This document shows positions 1-7,629 of a stretch of DNA of 51,510 nucleotides, piece after piece. Source of the DNA: Metabacillus rhizolycopersici (GTDB lineage: Bacteria; Bacillota; Bacilli; Bacillales; Bacillaceae); assembly GCF_020075705.1 (NCBI RefSeq), contig NZ_JAIQUM010000040.1, positions 1-51,510 of the forward strand, read 5' to 3'. The notes under the pieces were generated by a model, which was not told where the DNA came from, did no database searches, and worked only from the letters and a program-made list of their open reading frames with translations. Within the stretch, counting starts at the first letter, position 1. The number at the start of each line of letters is the position of its first letter. The translations under genes and the position numbers were made by a program.

Positions 1-1
1 A

Positions 2-238
2 GGGTTGGGTTTTGAAGAAAAAATACCGAAAGAATTGTTGTCAGTCCTTTTTGCAAAGGAAGCAAAAAAGGGACAACCTCTTTCGGACTTATTCAAACAC
101 TGGAAAGTAGTAAAGAAATGGCATGATAACCTACTAAAAAAGATGAAAAAAATAAAAATGAATGTAAAACACTGCTTTTTACAAGATTTTATTGTTTCCG
201 ATATCTCGTTTACTAGCGAAATAGAATTTCCTTTTTAG
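2..238 (+). CDS. Hypothetical protein, probably partial at the left edge
   Basis: The reading frame is open to the left edge of the window and ends with TAG at 236-238. The first possible in-window start is a TTG at position 5 with no visible ribosome binding site, so this is more likely the 3' end of a gene that begins outside. The 77 visible codons are lysine-rich and carry no motif I recognise; the last 25 are hydrophobic and aromatic without forming a clear membrane segment. I cannot assign a function. It may also be a decayed remnant, since the next 500 bases hold only structured or repeat-like DNA. Confidence 0.3.
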   Translation, partial: GLGFEEKIPKELLSVLFAKEAKKGQPLSDLFKHWKVVKKWHDNLLKKMKKIKMNVKHCFLQDFIVSDISFTSEIEFPF

Positions 239-274
239 CTCTATGGAATAAAAAACTTTAAGCTTGTTTTTCTG

Positions 275-430
275 CACAGACACTTCGGTGTGAAAATTCC
301 GATAGAAGGATTGCTGTGTGGGACTTCAGGTAGTTCTGGTAACTCCAGCCCCTTGGTGTGCTCTTCGGAGATCGAAAGACTTGGGTGACTTCGGCAACTA
401 GACCCTCACCAGCGAAGGGTCGGGTAAAAC
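275..430 (+). ncRNA. Structured RNA resembling a HEARO / IscB-type omega RNA, without its ORF
   Basis: This stretch is much richer in G+C than its surroundings. It contains three short hairpins with TTCG loops (CAC/GTG at 281-290, GCTC/GAG at 359-370, GGTGAC/GCAACT near 384-400) and a strong GACCCT/AGGGTC stem at 401-420. The segment GGGACTTCAGG followed by CTGGTAACTCCAGCC, and the GGGTCGGGTAAAAC end, resemble the HEARO (HNH endonuclease-associated) RNA scaffold as I remember it. HEARO RNAs normally lie upstream of an iscB gene. None follows here, so this would be an orphan copy. The family call is from memory and not verified; that it is a structured RNA is well supported by the sequence. 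Confidence 0.5.
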
Positions 431-658
431 TTTGTTTTGTTCCCTACTTCATAAAACCTACGATTTGTTATGGTTTTATATAACATGTTATGGTTTTGAA
501 GGAGCTGGGCAATACCTGTCTATAAAGGTTATGTATGTCTCACTTGGGACACTTACTTTATTTCAAACTTTTCGTTTCTATTACCTTTTATTTTTCTCAT
601 AACTGTTATACAATGCCAACTATGTTATTCTATAAAGTAAGATTTATCTTAGCTTTTA
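431..658. other. Gene-free AT-rich stretch
   Basis: No open frame with a ribosome binding site is present. There are two direct copies of a TTATGGTTTT motif (near 468 and 489) within an imperfect palindrome around AACATGTT, and nothing else I can name. If the RNA at 275-430 is a HEARO, this is where an iscB gene would be expected; it is missing. Confidence 0.5.
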
Positions 659-735
659 CCGGCAGTTAATGTCCTTGTTCTTCTTTTCGAAGTCTTGAAG
701 TTGGGGTGTTACAGCTCGTAAATCTTAGATAAAGG
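659..735 (-). repeat. Decayed tnpB-3'-end-like element, copy 1
   Basis: Read on the minus strand this shares a layout with two other places (1724-1875 and 41660-41806): an ACGRGCTGT-type box, a short stretch that translates as a Thr-Pro-Thr-Ser peptide (here FTSCNTPTSR), a TAA stop, and a closing ACTGCC box that can pair with the first. In the other two copies a G-rich hairpin follows; here it is missing. It lies immediately upstream of the lipoprotein gene at 775 and may form part of its leader. I infer a remnant of the 3' end of an IS200/IS605-type tnpB gene with its omega RNA. Confidence 0.35.
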
Positions 736-774
736 GAGAGATTTTCCTCCTCAATACTGAAAGGAGAACGACAA

Positions 775-1536
775 ATGAAAAAATTGTTGCTAACAATTGT
801 TATCGGGCTTATAGCATTTACACTTGCTGCATGTAACGATAAGGAGGACAATTCTAAAACAAAAACTGAGGAAACATCAGAAGAAACGACGAATAAAGAA
901 GAAAAGGCTGCTGTTGATCCAGAAGAATTGCAAAAGAAGCTTGATGCACAGAAGGTTAAAGATGATAGTATCGTAGCCATTGTAAACGGACAGGAAATAA
1001 AGGGAATCGAATACAATAATGCTTTAGCACAATCGCAAATCGGTGCACAACAGCAAGGACAAGACCCAACTAATGAAGAAACAGCTAAACAGTTAAAAGA
1101 GCTTACACTAAACAACCTCGTTGGACAAGTCTTATTAATGCAAGATATTGAAAGACTGGGTTATCGTGCTTCTGAAGAAGAGATTACGAAAGAATTAGAA
1201 ACCGAAAAAGCTCGTTTTGATACTAATGAAGCGTTTGAAAAAGCTCTTAAAGATAGTAACATGACACTTGAAGAATTAAAAAAGCAAATTTCAGATGGTG
1301 TAAAAGTTAGTCAATATATCGAAAAAGATTTGAAAGTTGAAGAAGTGAAAGAAGAAGAAATTAAGAAGCTTTATGACTCTTTCACTAGTTCTGCTGAAAA
1401 ATCTGCTGATACACCGAAATATGAAGATATAAAAGATATGCTAAAAGCACAGCTTACACAACAAAAATTGCAAGAAAAAATTGCTCCTAAAGTAGAGGAG
1501 CTTCGTAAATCAGCAGAAGTTGAGTTAAAAATTTAA
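775..1536 (+). CDS. SurA N-terminal-like lipoprotein (PrsA-like, without parvulin domain)
   Basis: A 253-residue secreted lipoprotein, probably an extracytoplasmic folding chaperone. Residues 1-20 form a lipoprotein signal peptide ending in the lipobox LAAC, with the modified cysteine at 20. An acidic, Glu/Thr/Lys-rich linker follows (about 21-60). From about residue 65 the segment IVAIVNGQEIKGIEYNNAL starts a SurA-N/PrsA-type helical domain that runs almost to the end. The parvulin prolyl-isomerase domain of PrsA is not present, and the protein is shorter than typical PrsA (about 280-290). The ATG is preceded by GAAAGGAG. It is a single gene followed by its own terminator. Function is inferred from domain type only. 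Confidence 0.75.
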   Translation: MKKLLLTIVIGLIAFTLAACNDKEDNSKTKTEETSEETTNKEEKAAVDPEELQKKLDAQKVKDDSIVAIVNGQEIKGIEYNNALAQSQIGAQQQGQDPTNEETAKQLKELTLNNLVGQVLLMQDIERLGYRASEEEITKELETEKARFDTNEAFEKALKDSNMTLEELKKQISDGVKVSQYIEKDLKVEEVKEEEIKKLYDSFTSSAEKSADTPKYEDIKDMLKAQLTQQKLQEKIAPKVEELRKSAEVELKI

Positions 1537-1551
1537 TTTGAATTGTAATAG

Positions 1552-1580
1552 AGCTGTGTGACTTCGTTCACACAGCTTTT
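1552..1580 (+). terminator. Rho-independent terminator after the lipoprotein gene
   Basis: A perfect 10-bp stem AGCTGTGTGA/TCACACAGCT with a 6-base loop is followed by TTTT, 16 bases after the stop codon at 1536. Confidence 0.85.
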
Positions 1581-1723
1581 CCCCCCTATTCAATATTTAT
1601 TTAATACTTCTCAAATCATGATATTACTCGTCTTCTACTGTAGTTTATTCACCGAATAGGTCATCCGAACACCCAACTACAAGTTTCTCTAAATTATTTT
1701 TGTGTTTATTAGTTTCATAAAGA

Positions 1724-1875
1724 AGACTTCCATCAGTGGGGTTTTCTTTCATCCCCCACTGATGGTTAGTTCGCACTTATCGGACCTTTACGGGCAGTTA
1801 ATCTACCACACCTACCTTCTTTGTACACTTGAGAATCCCCGAGGTGGGAGTCTTACAGCCCGTTAAGAGTGGGAT
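1724..1875 (-). repeat. tnpB-3'-end / omega-RNA-like element, copy 2
   Basis: On the minus strand an ACGGGCTGT box (about 1857-1865) can pair with ACTGCCCGT (about 1791-1799), enclosing a CCCACCT...AGGTGTGG inner stem. The DNA between translates as LTGCKTPTS and stops with TAA. About 50 bases further on lies a strong hairpin, CCATCAGTGGGG against CCCCACTGATGG (about 1730-1763), at the presumed right end. The best parallel is the 3' end of an IS200/IS605-family tnpB gene overlapping its guide-RNA scaffold, left behind without transposase. The remaining sequence from 1581 to 2072 holds no gene that I can see. Confidence 0.5.
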
Positions 1876-2072
1876 AATTTTCGACACTTCCATTTCTTTT
1901 GTCGATATTATTCTTTTTAACTGTTTTATTAGGATAATAATAAAGATATTGTAAAAATATGTCGTAAGTTTGAATTTTTAGAAAATAAGTTATAAAACAA
2001 TTTACATGATATAATTCTCGAAAACGTATACACTTTTTTACAAAAAATCCTAGATGAAATGAGTGGATTACT

Positions 2073-2285
2073 ATGTTAGTAGAAGACTTAATATTCCGTT
2101 TTGAACAAGTAAAAGAGCGTTCCCCTCTCCATACCAATGAATTACTTGATTATATGCAAAAAAGTTATATTTATGGGGAATTATCAATTATCGAATACAA
2201 AAAGCTCTTTTTTGAACTCGATAAGCTTGGTGCAGAAAAACCACATTTTGATTTTGAAGAACTTGAATCTAGTACTTCAATTTAA
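2073..2285 (+). CDS. yppF: YppF-like small protein
   Basis: A 70-residue soluble protein matching the YppF family of Bacillus by its layout: an N-terminal amphipathic helix, NELLDYMQKSYIYGELSI in the middle, then a YKKLFFELDKLGA helix. The family is about 60 residues long, so the acidic tail of about 10 residues is extra. No biochemical role is known to me for YppF. The start ATG has only a weak GAGTGGA ribosome binding site. No operon partner: it is flanked by an IS605-like element and by Bacillus palindromic repeats. Confidence 0.7.
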   Translation: MLVEDLIFRFEQVKERSPLHTNELLDYMQKSYIYGELSIIEYKKLFFELDKLGAEKPHFDFEELESSTSI

Positions 2286-2338
2286 CAGGTCTCACTATTA
2301 ATTAACTGTATATCCTATTCATATTCGTTTTTATTAAA

Positions 2339-2515
2339 AAGCGCAAGCGTCTTGTTCAGCCTCAGGCAAATAAGACGATCAGAAATAGAAGCTGTTCTTT
2401 GCCTTCAATTCCTGAGTGGCTGTAGACCCAAGAGGCAGTCAAGAACGCGACGTCCTGTCGCATTTGACTGCACTTGCACGTCCTGTGCTTCGGGGTCGGA
2501 CGCTTGCGTTGGACA
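2339..2515. repeat. Dispersed Bacillus palindromic repeat, copy A (with a nested palindrome)
   Basis: It begins GCGCAAGCG and ends CGCTTGCG(T)TGGA, so its ends are inverted. The body contains TTGTTCAGCCTC, AATAAGACG, a CTTTGCCTTCAATTC core and TGGCTGTAGACC, the same order as in the copies at 2590-2690 and 51190-51308. Copy A also has an extra segment of about 55 bases near 2432-2485 with its own symmetry (GGCAGTCAA...TTTGACTGC around GCGACGTCCTGTCGC), absent from the other copies. Short apparent ORFs inside are noise. Confidence 0.75.
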
Positions 2516-2589
2516 ATTTCTCGAAGCCAAAACTTATAAATTCTGATGGACAAGTGAAACTTCCATCAATAGAGGTTTGACACAATCCA

Positions 2590-2690
2590 GAGCACCTTGT
2601 TCAGCCCCAGGTCAATAAGACGATCAGGAATAGAAGCTGTTTTTCACCTTCAATTCCTGATTGGCTGTAGACCTAAGGCTTGCGCTAGAT
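2590..2690. repeat. Dispersed Bacillus palindromic repeat, copy B (diverged)
   Basis: A shorter relative of the repeat at 2339-2515, beginning AGCACCTTGTTCAGCC and running through AATAAGACGATCAGGAATAG and TTCAATTCCTG to TGGCTGTAGACCTA and GCTTGCGCTAG. The left arm has lost the GCGCAAGCG start. It separates yppF from the 3' end of thiY and may supply the transcript end of the thiamine operon, since no classical terminator is seen there. Confidence 0.65.
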
Positions 2691-2752
2691 GGCGTACGCT
2701 AAACGAAAATAAAAATACGTGCTCCCTCAAGAAACACGCATCCTTCGATCAT

Positions 2753-3766
2753 TTACTTATTTATATTCACAAAAATATCATCAACATTCGGCTCATTTTC
2801 AATCAAGCCTGCGTCCTTCATCCAATTAATCGTTTCTTCCCATTGATCCTTATTTTGACTACCAAATTCTGTTTCAGATTTCATAAGTGGTAGTAAAATA
2901 TCAAGGCTTTCTTTTTCGACCTCTTCGACTAAAGGAAAGTTTGCTTCATCCTGATTGTCCAAAAGGATGTTTAACGCTTCTTCAGGATTTTCAGAAGTGA
3001 AATCATATCCTTTTGTTGCTGCACGCCAAAAAGCTTTAATACTTTCTTGCTCGTTATCCCATGTTTTATCACTAGTTACAGCGATTAACTCATTGTAGCT
3101 TGGAATGCCATAATCAGTCGGATTGAGATTTCGAGTTTCATACCCTTCATGTTTAAGAACAGGTACTTCATGATTGATGTATGCACCAATAACAGCATCT
3201 ACATTTCCACTAACAAGGGAAGAATTTAGTTCAAAACCAACATCAACTAATTTTACGTTATCGGGATTACCTCCATCGGCTTTCATCATTGACTGAATAA
3301 GGGATTCATTTAATGGAATACCTGGATAGCCGACTGTTTTCCCTTCTAAATCCTTTGGTGAGTGAATCTCGCTATCGTCCTTGAAAACAACACGATTTAA
3401 AGGCGAACGAACAATGGCGCCAACTGATTTAATAGTTACACCTTGATTCGCGCGAGCAATGATTACATCTGGCTGATATGAGATTCCAAGTGTTACCTGA
3501 CCTGCTGCTGCTAGATTAATCGGATCTGTTGGGTTTGCGGGAAATTGAATATCAACTTTTATTCCTTCATCTTCAAAATACCCTTTTTCTTTCGCTACAT
3601 ATAAATAAGTATGAACAGCATTCGGATACCAATCCAACATAATACTTACTTCTTTTAATTCTTTTGTTCCTTCTCCTCTTATTTCTGTCGATTTGCTTTC
3701 ACCATTTGAACATGCAGTTAGTAATCCAAGCACTAAGCTGATTAGTACGAATAAGGCCTTTTTCAT
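2753..3766 (-). CDS. thiY: Formylaminopyrimidine ABC transporter, substrate-binding lipoprotein
   Basis: NMT1/THI5-like binding protein that captures N-formyl-4-amino-5-aminomethyl-2-methylpyrimidine, a thiamin breakdown product, for import. The signal peptide ends in the lipobox LTAC. The mature part opens with VSIMLDWYPNAVH, typical of this family, followed by the periplasmic binding fold to residue 337. The start is the ATG at 3766, which overlaps the thiX stop by ATGA and has GGAGG upstream. Last gene of the five-gene salvage operon. Ligand specificity is inferred from the operon, not from the binding pocket. Confidence 0.88.
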   Translation of the reverse strand: MKKALFVLISLVLGLLTACSNGESKSTEIRGEGTKELKEVSIMLDWYPNAVHTYLYVAKEKGYFEDEGIKVDIQFPANPTDPINLAAAGQVTLGISYQPDVIIARANQGVTIKSVGAIVRSPLNRVVFKDDSEIHSPKDLEGKTVGYPGIPLNESLIQSMMKADGGNPDNVKLVDVGFELNSSLVSGNVDAVIGAYINHEVPVLKHEGYETRNLNPTDYGIPSYNELIAVTSDKTWDNEQESIKAFWRAATKGYDFTSENPEEALNILLDNQDEANFPLVEEVEKESLDILLPLMKSETEFGSQNKDQWEETINWMKDAGLIENEPNVDDIFVNINK

Positions 3767-4515
3767 TCTGTCTTCCTCCATTTAAGTGTTCTTTTTTCCA
3801 ACCAAACAACAAGAATAAATAAGATGATTCCTACGACGGATAAAAGAGCGATTGGAGCAAAAACGCCAGCTCCATCAAATTGCGTCATCATTCTTCTACT
3901 GAAATAACCTAACCCAGCTTGAGCACCGATCCATTCACCAATTGCTGCACCGATAACACTAAGTGTGACGGCAACCTTAAGGCCCGAAAAGAAATGTGGT
4001 GCACTTGCTGGTACTTGAAGCTTAAAGAAAATATCCCTTTTACTAGCTCCCATTGTTAACAATAGCTCTTTGTATTCCTTACTAGTTGAGCGGAGCCCGT
4101 CAAACGTGTTAACCGTTAACGGAAAAAACGTAATTAAAACGGTCACAACAATCTTGCTCCATATCGAGTAACCGAACCAAAGAACAAAGATTGGTGCCAG
4201 TGCAATCATCGGAATCATTTGAGATGTGATAATCAGTGGATAAAATGTCCTTTCAACGGTTTTACTCACACTCATCCATACCGCTAATCCTACGCCAAAG
4301 ACAATAGAAATCATGAGGCCAATGACAATAATTAACAAGGTAGCAGGTAAATGGATCGTAAATAAAGGTTTCTTTAACTCCCACAGTTTCAGAATAATTT
4401 CCGATGGTGTTGGTAAAATAAACCCCATGTTGACGAACCTTGCACCTACCTCCCAAAAAAGGAGCAAGCAAACTACTAAGAGGGTTGATGCAGCATATTT
4501 TTTAAAAAATCTCAT
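3763..4515 (-). CDS. thiX: Formylaminopyrimidine ABC transporter permease
   Basis: A 250-residue integral membrane permease of the BPD_transp_1 type with about six hydrophobic segments. The conserved cytoplasmic EAA-type loop is seen as ELLLTMGASKRDIFFKLQVP near residues 150-170. It forms the membrane channel with ThiY and ThiZ. The start ATG overlaps the thiZ stop (ATGA), indicating translational coupling, and the stop overlaps the thiY start the same way. Confidence 0.88.
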   Translation of the reverse strand: MRFFKKYAASTLLVVCLLLFWEVGARFVNMGFILPTPSEIILKLWELKKPLFTIHLPATLLIIVIGLMISIVFGVGLAVWMSVSKTVERTFYPLIITSQMIPMIALAPIFVLWFGYSIWSKIVVTVLITFFPLTVNTFDGLRSTSKEYKELLLTMGASKRDIFFKLQVPASAPHFFSGLKVAVTLSVIGAAIGEWIGAQAGLGYFSRRMMTQFDGAGVFAPIALLSVVGIILFILVVWLEKRTLKWRKTE

Positions 4516-5282
4516 GATGTCACCTTCGCTCGTAGTTGATTAATTAGATCCTCTTTTATTCCAATTAGCTTCGTCTCATTTAAATCCTTTAACTTTCTCG
4601 GTCGTTCGAGTGGAACACTGACTTCTTCTAACTTACAAGTTGGTGTTTCAGTTAAAATAAAGATACGATCTGACAAAAATAAGGCTTCATTTACATCATG
4701 AGTAATGAAAAGAATCGTTTCCTTCCGTTTCTCCCACTGTGCTAACAACCATTCCTGCAAAGTCAGTCTTGTGATTGCATCGAGTGCACTAAATGGTTCA
4801 TCCAATAAAAGAACCCTTGATCCACTTAAAATCGTTCGTAAAAAAGATACCCTTTGTCTCATTCCTCCTGATAATTCATTCGGGAATTTGTCTTCAACAC
4901 CTTTTAAACCAAACTCTTCAAGTAATTCAAGCACTTTACGATGTGCTTCACGCTTCTTCATTCCTTTTATTTCTAAAGGTAGGCCAGCGTTTTCAGCAAT
5001 TGTGCGCCATGGTAGAAGTAAATCCTGCTGTGGCATATAGCCAACCTCACCGAGACGATTAAATGCCAATTTGTTTTGCAGAAATATATCCCCTTGCGTT
5101 GGTTGCTCCAATCCAGTAATTAGTTTAAATAACGTACTTTTTCCTGAACCACTTGGCCCAATAATACTGACAAATTCCCCTTCTTTAATAGAGAGATGAA
5201 GATTTTGTAGGATTGGCATCTTCCCCGGTTCATTTTCATAATGAAAGGAAACATTTTTAAACTGTAGCGCTAGTTCACTCAT
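4512..5282 (-). CDS. thiZ: Formylaminopyrimidine ABC transporter ATPase
   Basis: A 256-residue ABC ATPase. Walker A is GPSGSGKS at residues 42-49, the signature is LSGGMRQR at 137-144, and Walker B with the catalytic glutamate is VLLLDEPF near 157-164; an H-loop FITHD follows near 195. It powers import through ThiX. The start ATG overlaps the last codons of tenA by 8 bases and the stop overlaps thiX by 4, so all three are translationally coupled. Confidence 0.88.
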   Translation of the reverse strand: MSELALQFKNVSFHYENEPGKMPILQNLHLSIKEGEFVSIIGPSGSGKSTLFKLITGLEQPTQGDIFLQNKLAFNRLGEVGYMPQQDLLLPWRTIAENAGLPLEIKGMKKREAHRKVLELLEEFGLKGVEDKFPNELSGGMRQRVSFLRTILSGSRVLLLDEPFSALDAITRLTLQEWLLAQWEKRKETILFITHDVNEALFLSDRIFILTETPTCKLEEVSVPLERPRKLKDLNETKLIGIKEDLINQLRAKVTS

Positions 5283-5949
5283 CTGTCGGCCACATCATCT
5301 CGTTGAAGGCCATTTCCCAAAACATGTATTCAAAGCGGGTCGTATTCAAGAAGATTTCCTCTAATTTTACCAACTCTGATTCAATTTTGCCTTCTGCCAA
5401 TTCATCGATGAGATCAATACACCAGATTGCAAGCTGGCCAAATTCGTTGGAAGAATACATTCTTACCCACTCTCCATAAAACTCATGCTCACTTGCACCT
5501 TTACGTTCATTTAACGCCTTGCCAATCTCCCAGTAACTCCACGTACACGGAAGGAGGGCGGCAACTAATTCAGCTAATGTTCCATTTTGACTAACATGCA
5601 ACATGTAATGTGTATAAGCAAGCGTTGTCGGCGAAGGTTTTGCTGTTTCTAACTCTTCAACAGAAATACCAAACTTTTTTGCATATTGGCGATGAAGCTC
5701 CATTTCCTCATTTAATGTTGAATCAAGTAGTTTTGCAAAATTCCCCATTGTTGCAAGATCTGTTGCCTTAACAGCACCCAAGGCAAATACTTTAGCATAC
5801 TCGATTAAATACACATAATCCTGAATCATATAAAAGCGGAACTTTTCTTTATCTAAAGATCCGTCACCAATCCCTTGCACGAACGGATGTGCATGATTCT
5901 TCTTCCAAATTGGTAACACCTTTTCTAGTAATCTTTCACTGAATTTCAC
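5275..5949 (-). CDS. tenA: Aminopyrimidine aminohydrolase TenA
   Basis: TenA/Thi-4 family enzyme that hydrolyses 4-amino-5-aminomethyl-2-methylpyrimidine to the hydroxymethyl form (HMP), the last step of pyrimidine salvage. Family residues seen: HPFVQGIGDGSL near the start, the catalytic cysteine in ALLPCTWSYWE, and the late glutamate in FEYMFWEMAF. I prefer the GTG at 5949, which has GGGAGG seven bases upstream and yields the family-typical MKFSERL start; an ATG at 5964 adds five residues. Lies between ylmB and thiZ. Confidence 0.9.
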   Translation of the reverse strand: MKFSERLLEKVLPIWKKNHAHPFVQGIGDGSLDKEKFRFYMIQDYVYLIEYAKVFALGAVKATDLATMGNFAKLLDSTLNEEMELHRQYAKKFGISVEELETAKPSPTTLAYTHYMLHVSQNGTLAELVAALLPCTWSYWEIGKALNERKGASEHEFYGEWVRMYSSNEFGQLAIWCIDLIDELAEGKIESELVKLEEIFLNTTRFEYMFWEMAFNEMMWPTDE

Positions 5950-6021
5950 GATTAATCCTCCCATTTCCTTTGAAGTAAACTCCTATTTTTCACCTAAAAA
6001 AATTCCTTTACACCTTTAAAT

Positions 6022-7299
6022 TTAAGCTTTCTGCGTATGACACCATTCGTAAATGAACGTTACCATCACTTTCGTATATTCAATAAGCTGTTCGATCGAA
6101 ACCTGTTCATTTACTGCATGTGCGTTTTGTAAATTTCCTGGGCCATATATGGCTGTCGGAATGCCAGCCTCTCCAAGCCAACCACCATCTGTTACTGTCG
6201 GCGAAACGTCGACAACAACATTTTCTTGTAAAACAGCATGGTGAGCAGCTGCTAATTTTTTTACTCCTGAATGATTAGGATCAATCTCTAATGACGGGAA
6301 GATTTCACCGCGATCAACGATCATTGATTTTCCACCCCATTCAAAAGTAGGAAGGTTCTCTCTAAGCCAAGGATCCGCACTCGCTACATGACGTATATGT
6401 TTTTCGATTTCCTTGATAATTTGCTCATAAGATTCATTTGGATAATAATGTACGGTAATCCATAGACGACATTCATCAGCAATAAATGCTGCATGCCTCC
6501 CACCTTCAATAACAGCTGGATTGATTGTATTTGTTCCTGGTAAAAAACCGGGGTAGCTTTTTGTCACCGCCCAATGGCGTTCTAACTCTTGCAAGCCTTG
6601 GATGATTTTCGTCATTTTTTCAATCGTACTTGCTCCAAATAGTTTCCCACCAGCATGAATCATTTGCCTTCTTGTAGCATCATGGAAGGTTTGTGTACTT
6701 TTCACTGTAATCCATCCAGTGATGACACCGCCTTGTCCTTGTATATGTAAATCACTCGTATCAACGACTACAGCGAAATCAGCTTTATACCCTCGATTAC
6801 AACACTCCAGTGTTCCTGCTTCACCAACCTCTTCACCGATAACAGATTGAAACAGCAAACTACCTGGAAGTTCAATCCCTGCTTCATGTAAAAGCTGAAT
6901 GGCAAATAACGCTCCAGCTAAACCACCCTTCATATCCGCTGCGCCTCGTCCAATGACAACCCCATTTTTCACAATCGGTGTAAATGGATCAAGCTCCCAT
7001 TCTTCCTCCTCACTCACCTCCGCTACATCTATATGTCCGTTTATAATTAAACTGTTGAAATGATCAGCATCACTTCCTTTTAAGACACCTACCACATTTG
7101 GATCATTCGGATATACATCCCACATATCTACAGAAAAGCCTCTTTCTCTTAAAAAATCAGCAACAAATGTTTGAGCATCCTTCGTATTTCGTGCTGGTGG
7201 TGCTGGGGTTTTAAATTCAATAAGTTTTTTTAGTAAGTCAATTACCTCATCTTTTCGAACATCTATTTGTTCAACGAGATGCTGAATTTGCACTGACAT
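6022..7299 (-). CDS. ylmB: N-formyl-4-amino-5-aminomethyl-2-methylpyrimidine deformylase
   Basis: A 425-residue M20-type metallohydrolase (ArgE/DapE fold). In this operon it should be YlmB, which deformylates the imported pyrimidine before TenA acts. Metal-site motifs: NGHIDVAE (His89, Asp91), GRGAADMKGG (Asp122) and GEEVGEAGT (Glu156-157 catalytic/metal). First gene after the TPP riboswitch; the ATG has AAGGAGA upstream. Without the neighbours it would only be called an ArgE/DapE deacylase; the thi neighbours decide the call. Confidence 0.85.
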   Translation of the reverse strand: MSVQIQHLVEQIDVRKDEVIDLLKKLIEFKTPAPPARNTKDAQTFVADFLRERGFSVDMWDVYPNDPNVVGVLKGSDADHFNSLIINGHIDVAEVSEEEEWELDPFTPIVKNGVVIGRGAADMKGGLAGALFAIQLLHEAGIELPGSLLFQSVIGEEVGEAGTLECCNRGYKADFAVVVDTSDLHIQGQGGVITGWITVKSTQTFHDATRRQMIHAGGKLFGASTIEKMTKIIQGLQELERHWAVTKSYPGFLPGTNTINPAVIEGGRHAAFIADECRLWITVHYYPNESYEQIIKEIEKHIRHVASADPWLRENLPTFEWGGKSMIVDRGEIFPSLEIDPNHSGVKKLAAAHHAVLQENVVVDVSPTVTDGGWLGEAGIPTAIYGPGNLQNAHAVNEQVSIEQLIEYTKVMVTFIYEWCHTQKA

Positions 7300-7323
7300 G
7301 CGATCTTCTCCTTATAGTGTTTT

Positions 7324-7366
7324 GAAAAAACAAAAAACCACTTCTCTTTTTGAAAGAAGTGGTTTG
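7324..7366 (-). terminator. Riboswitch-controlled terminator ahead of ylmB
   Basis: On the minus strand AACCACTTCTTTC...GAGAAGTGGTT forms a 9-bp or longer stem followed by TTTTTTGTTTTTTC. It lies between the TPP aptamer and the ylmB start, the expected place for the expression platform, so TPP binding should favour termination. Confidence 0.85.
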
Positions 7367-7433
7367 AACATACGATAGTAAGTAAATTTTCGAATAGCAG
7401 AAAAATTGTCTTTGCTCTTCAAATGTAAATTCA

Positions 7434-7530
7434 AACACCTCTTCCCTCCGCTAGTATTATCTAGATCAGGTAATAAGGGTCGAGACAGATTGTCTCTCTC
7501 AGCTCCTAAAAGCTCCCCTAGTGGTGGTTC
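7434..7530 (-). promoter_or_regulatory. TPP riboswitch (THI element)
   Basis: On the minus strand the conserved THI-box pieces occur in order: ACTAGGGGAGC, then GCTGAGAGA, then ACCCTTATTACCTGATC, TAGATAATACTAGCG and GGAGGGAAG. The order and spacing fit the thiamin pyrophosphate aptamer. It controls the ylmB-tenA-thiZXY operon through the terminator at 7324-7366. Confidence 0.96.
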
Positions 7531-7629
7531 TATTAAATTCCAAATTGAAAGAATATTCAAAACTAACTTACACTATTTTAAACATACTATTGTTTATTTA
7601 GCAAGCGAATAAACGATTTTTATCATTTA

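Noticed and set aside
666..1115. Minus-strand ORF of 149 codons opposite the lipoprotein gene
   Set aside because: It is the shadow of a real gene, Ser/Cys/Phe-rich, with no ribosome binding site; only its last codons overlap the repeat at 659.
1853..2137. Minus-strand ORF of 94 codons
   Set aside because: Composition is not protein-like and it overlaps the yppF start and a repeat.
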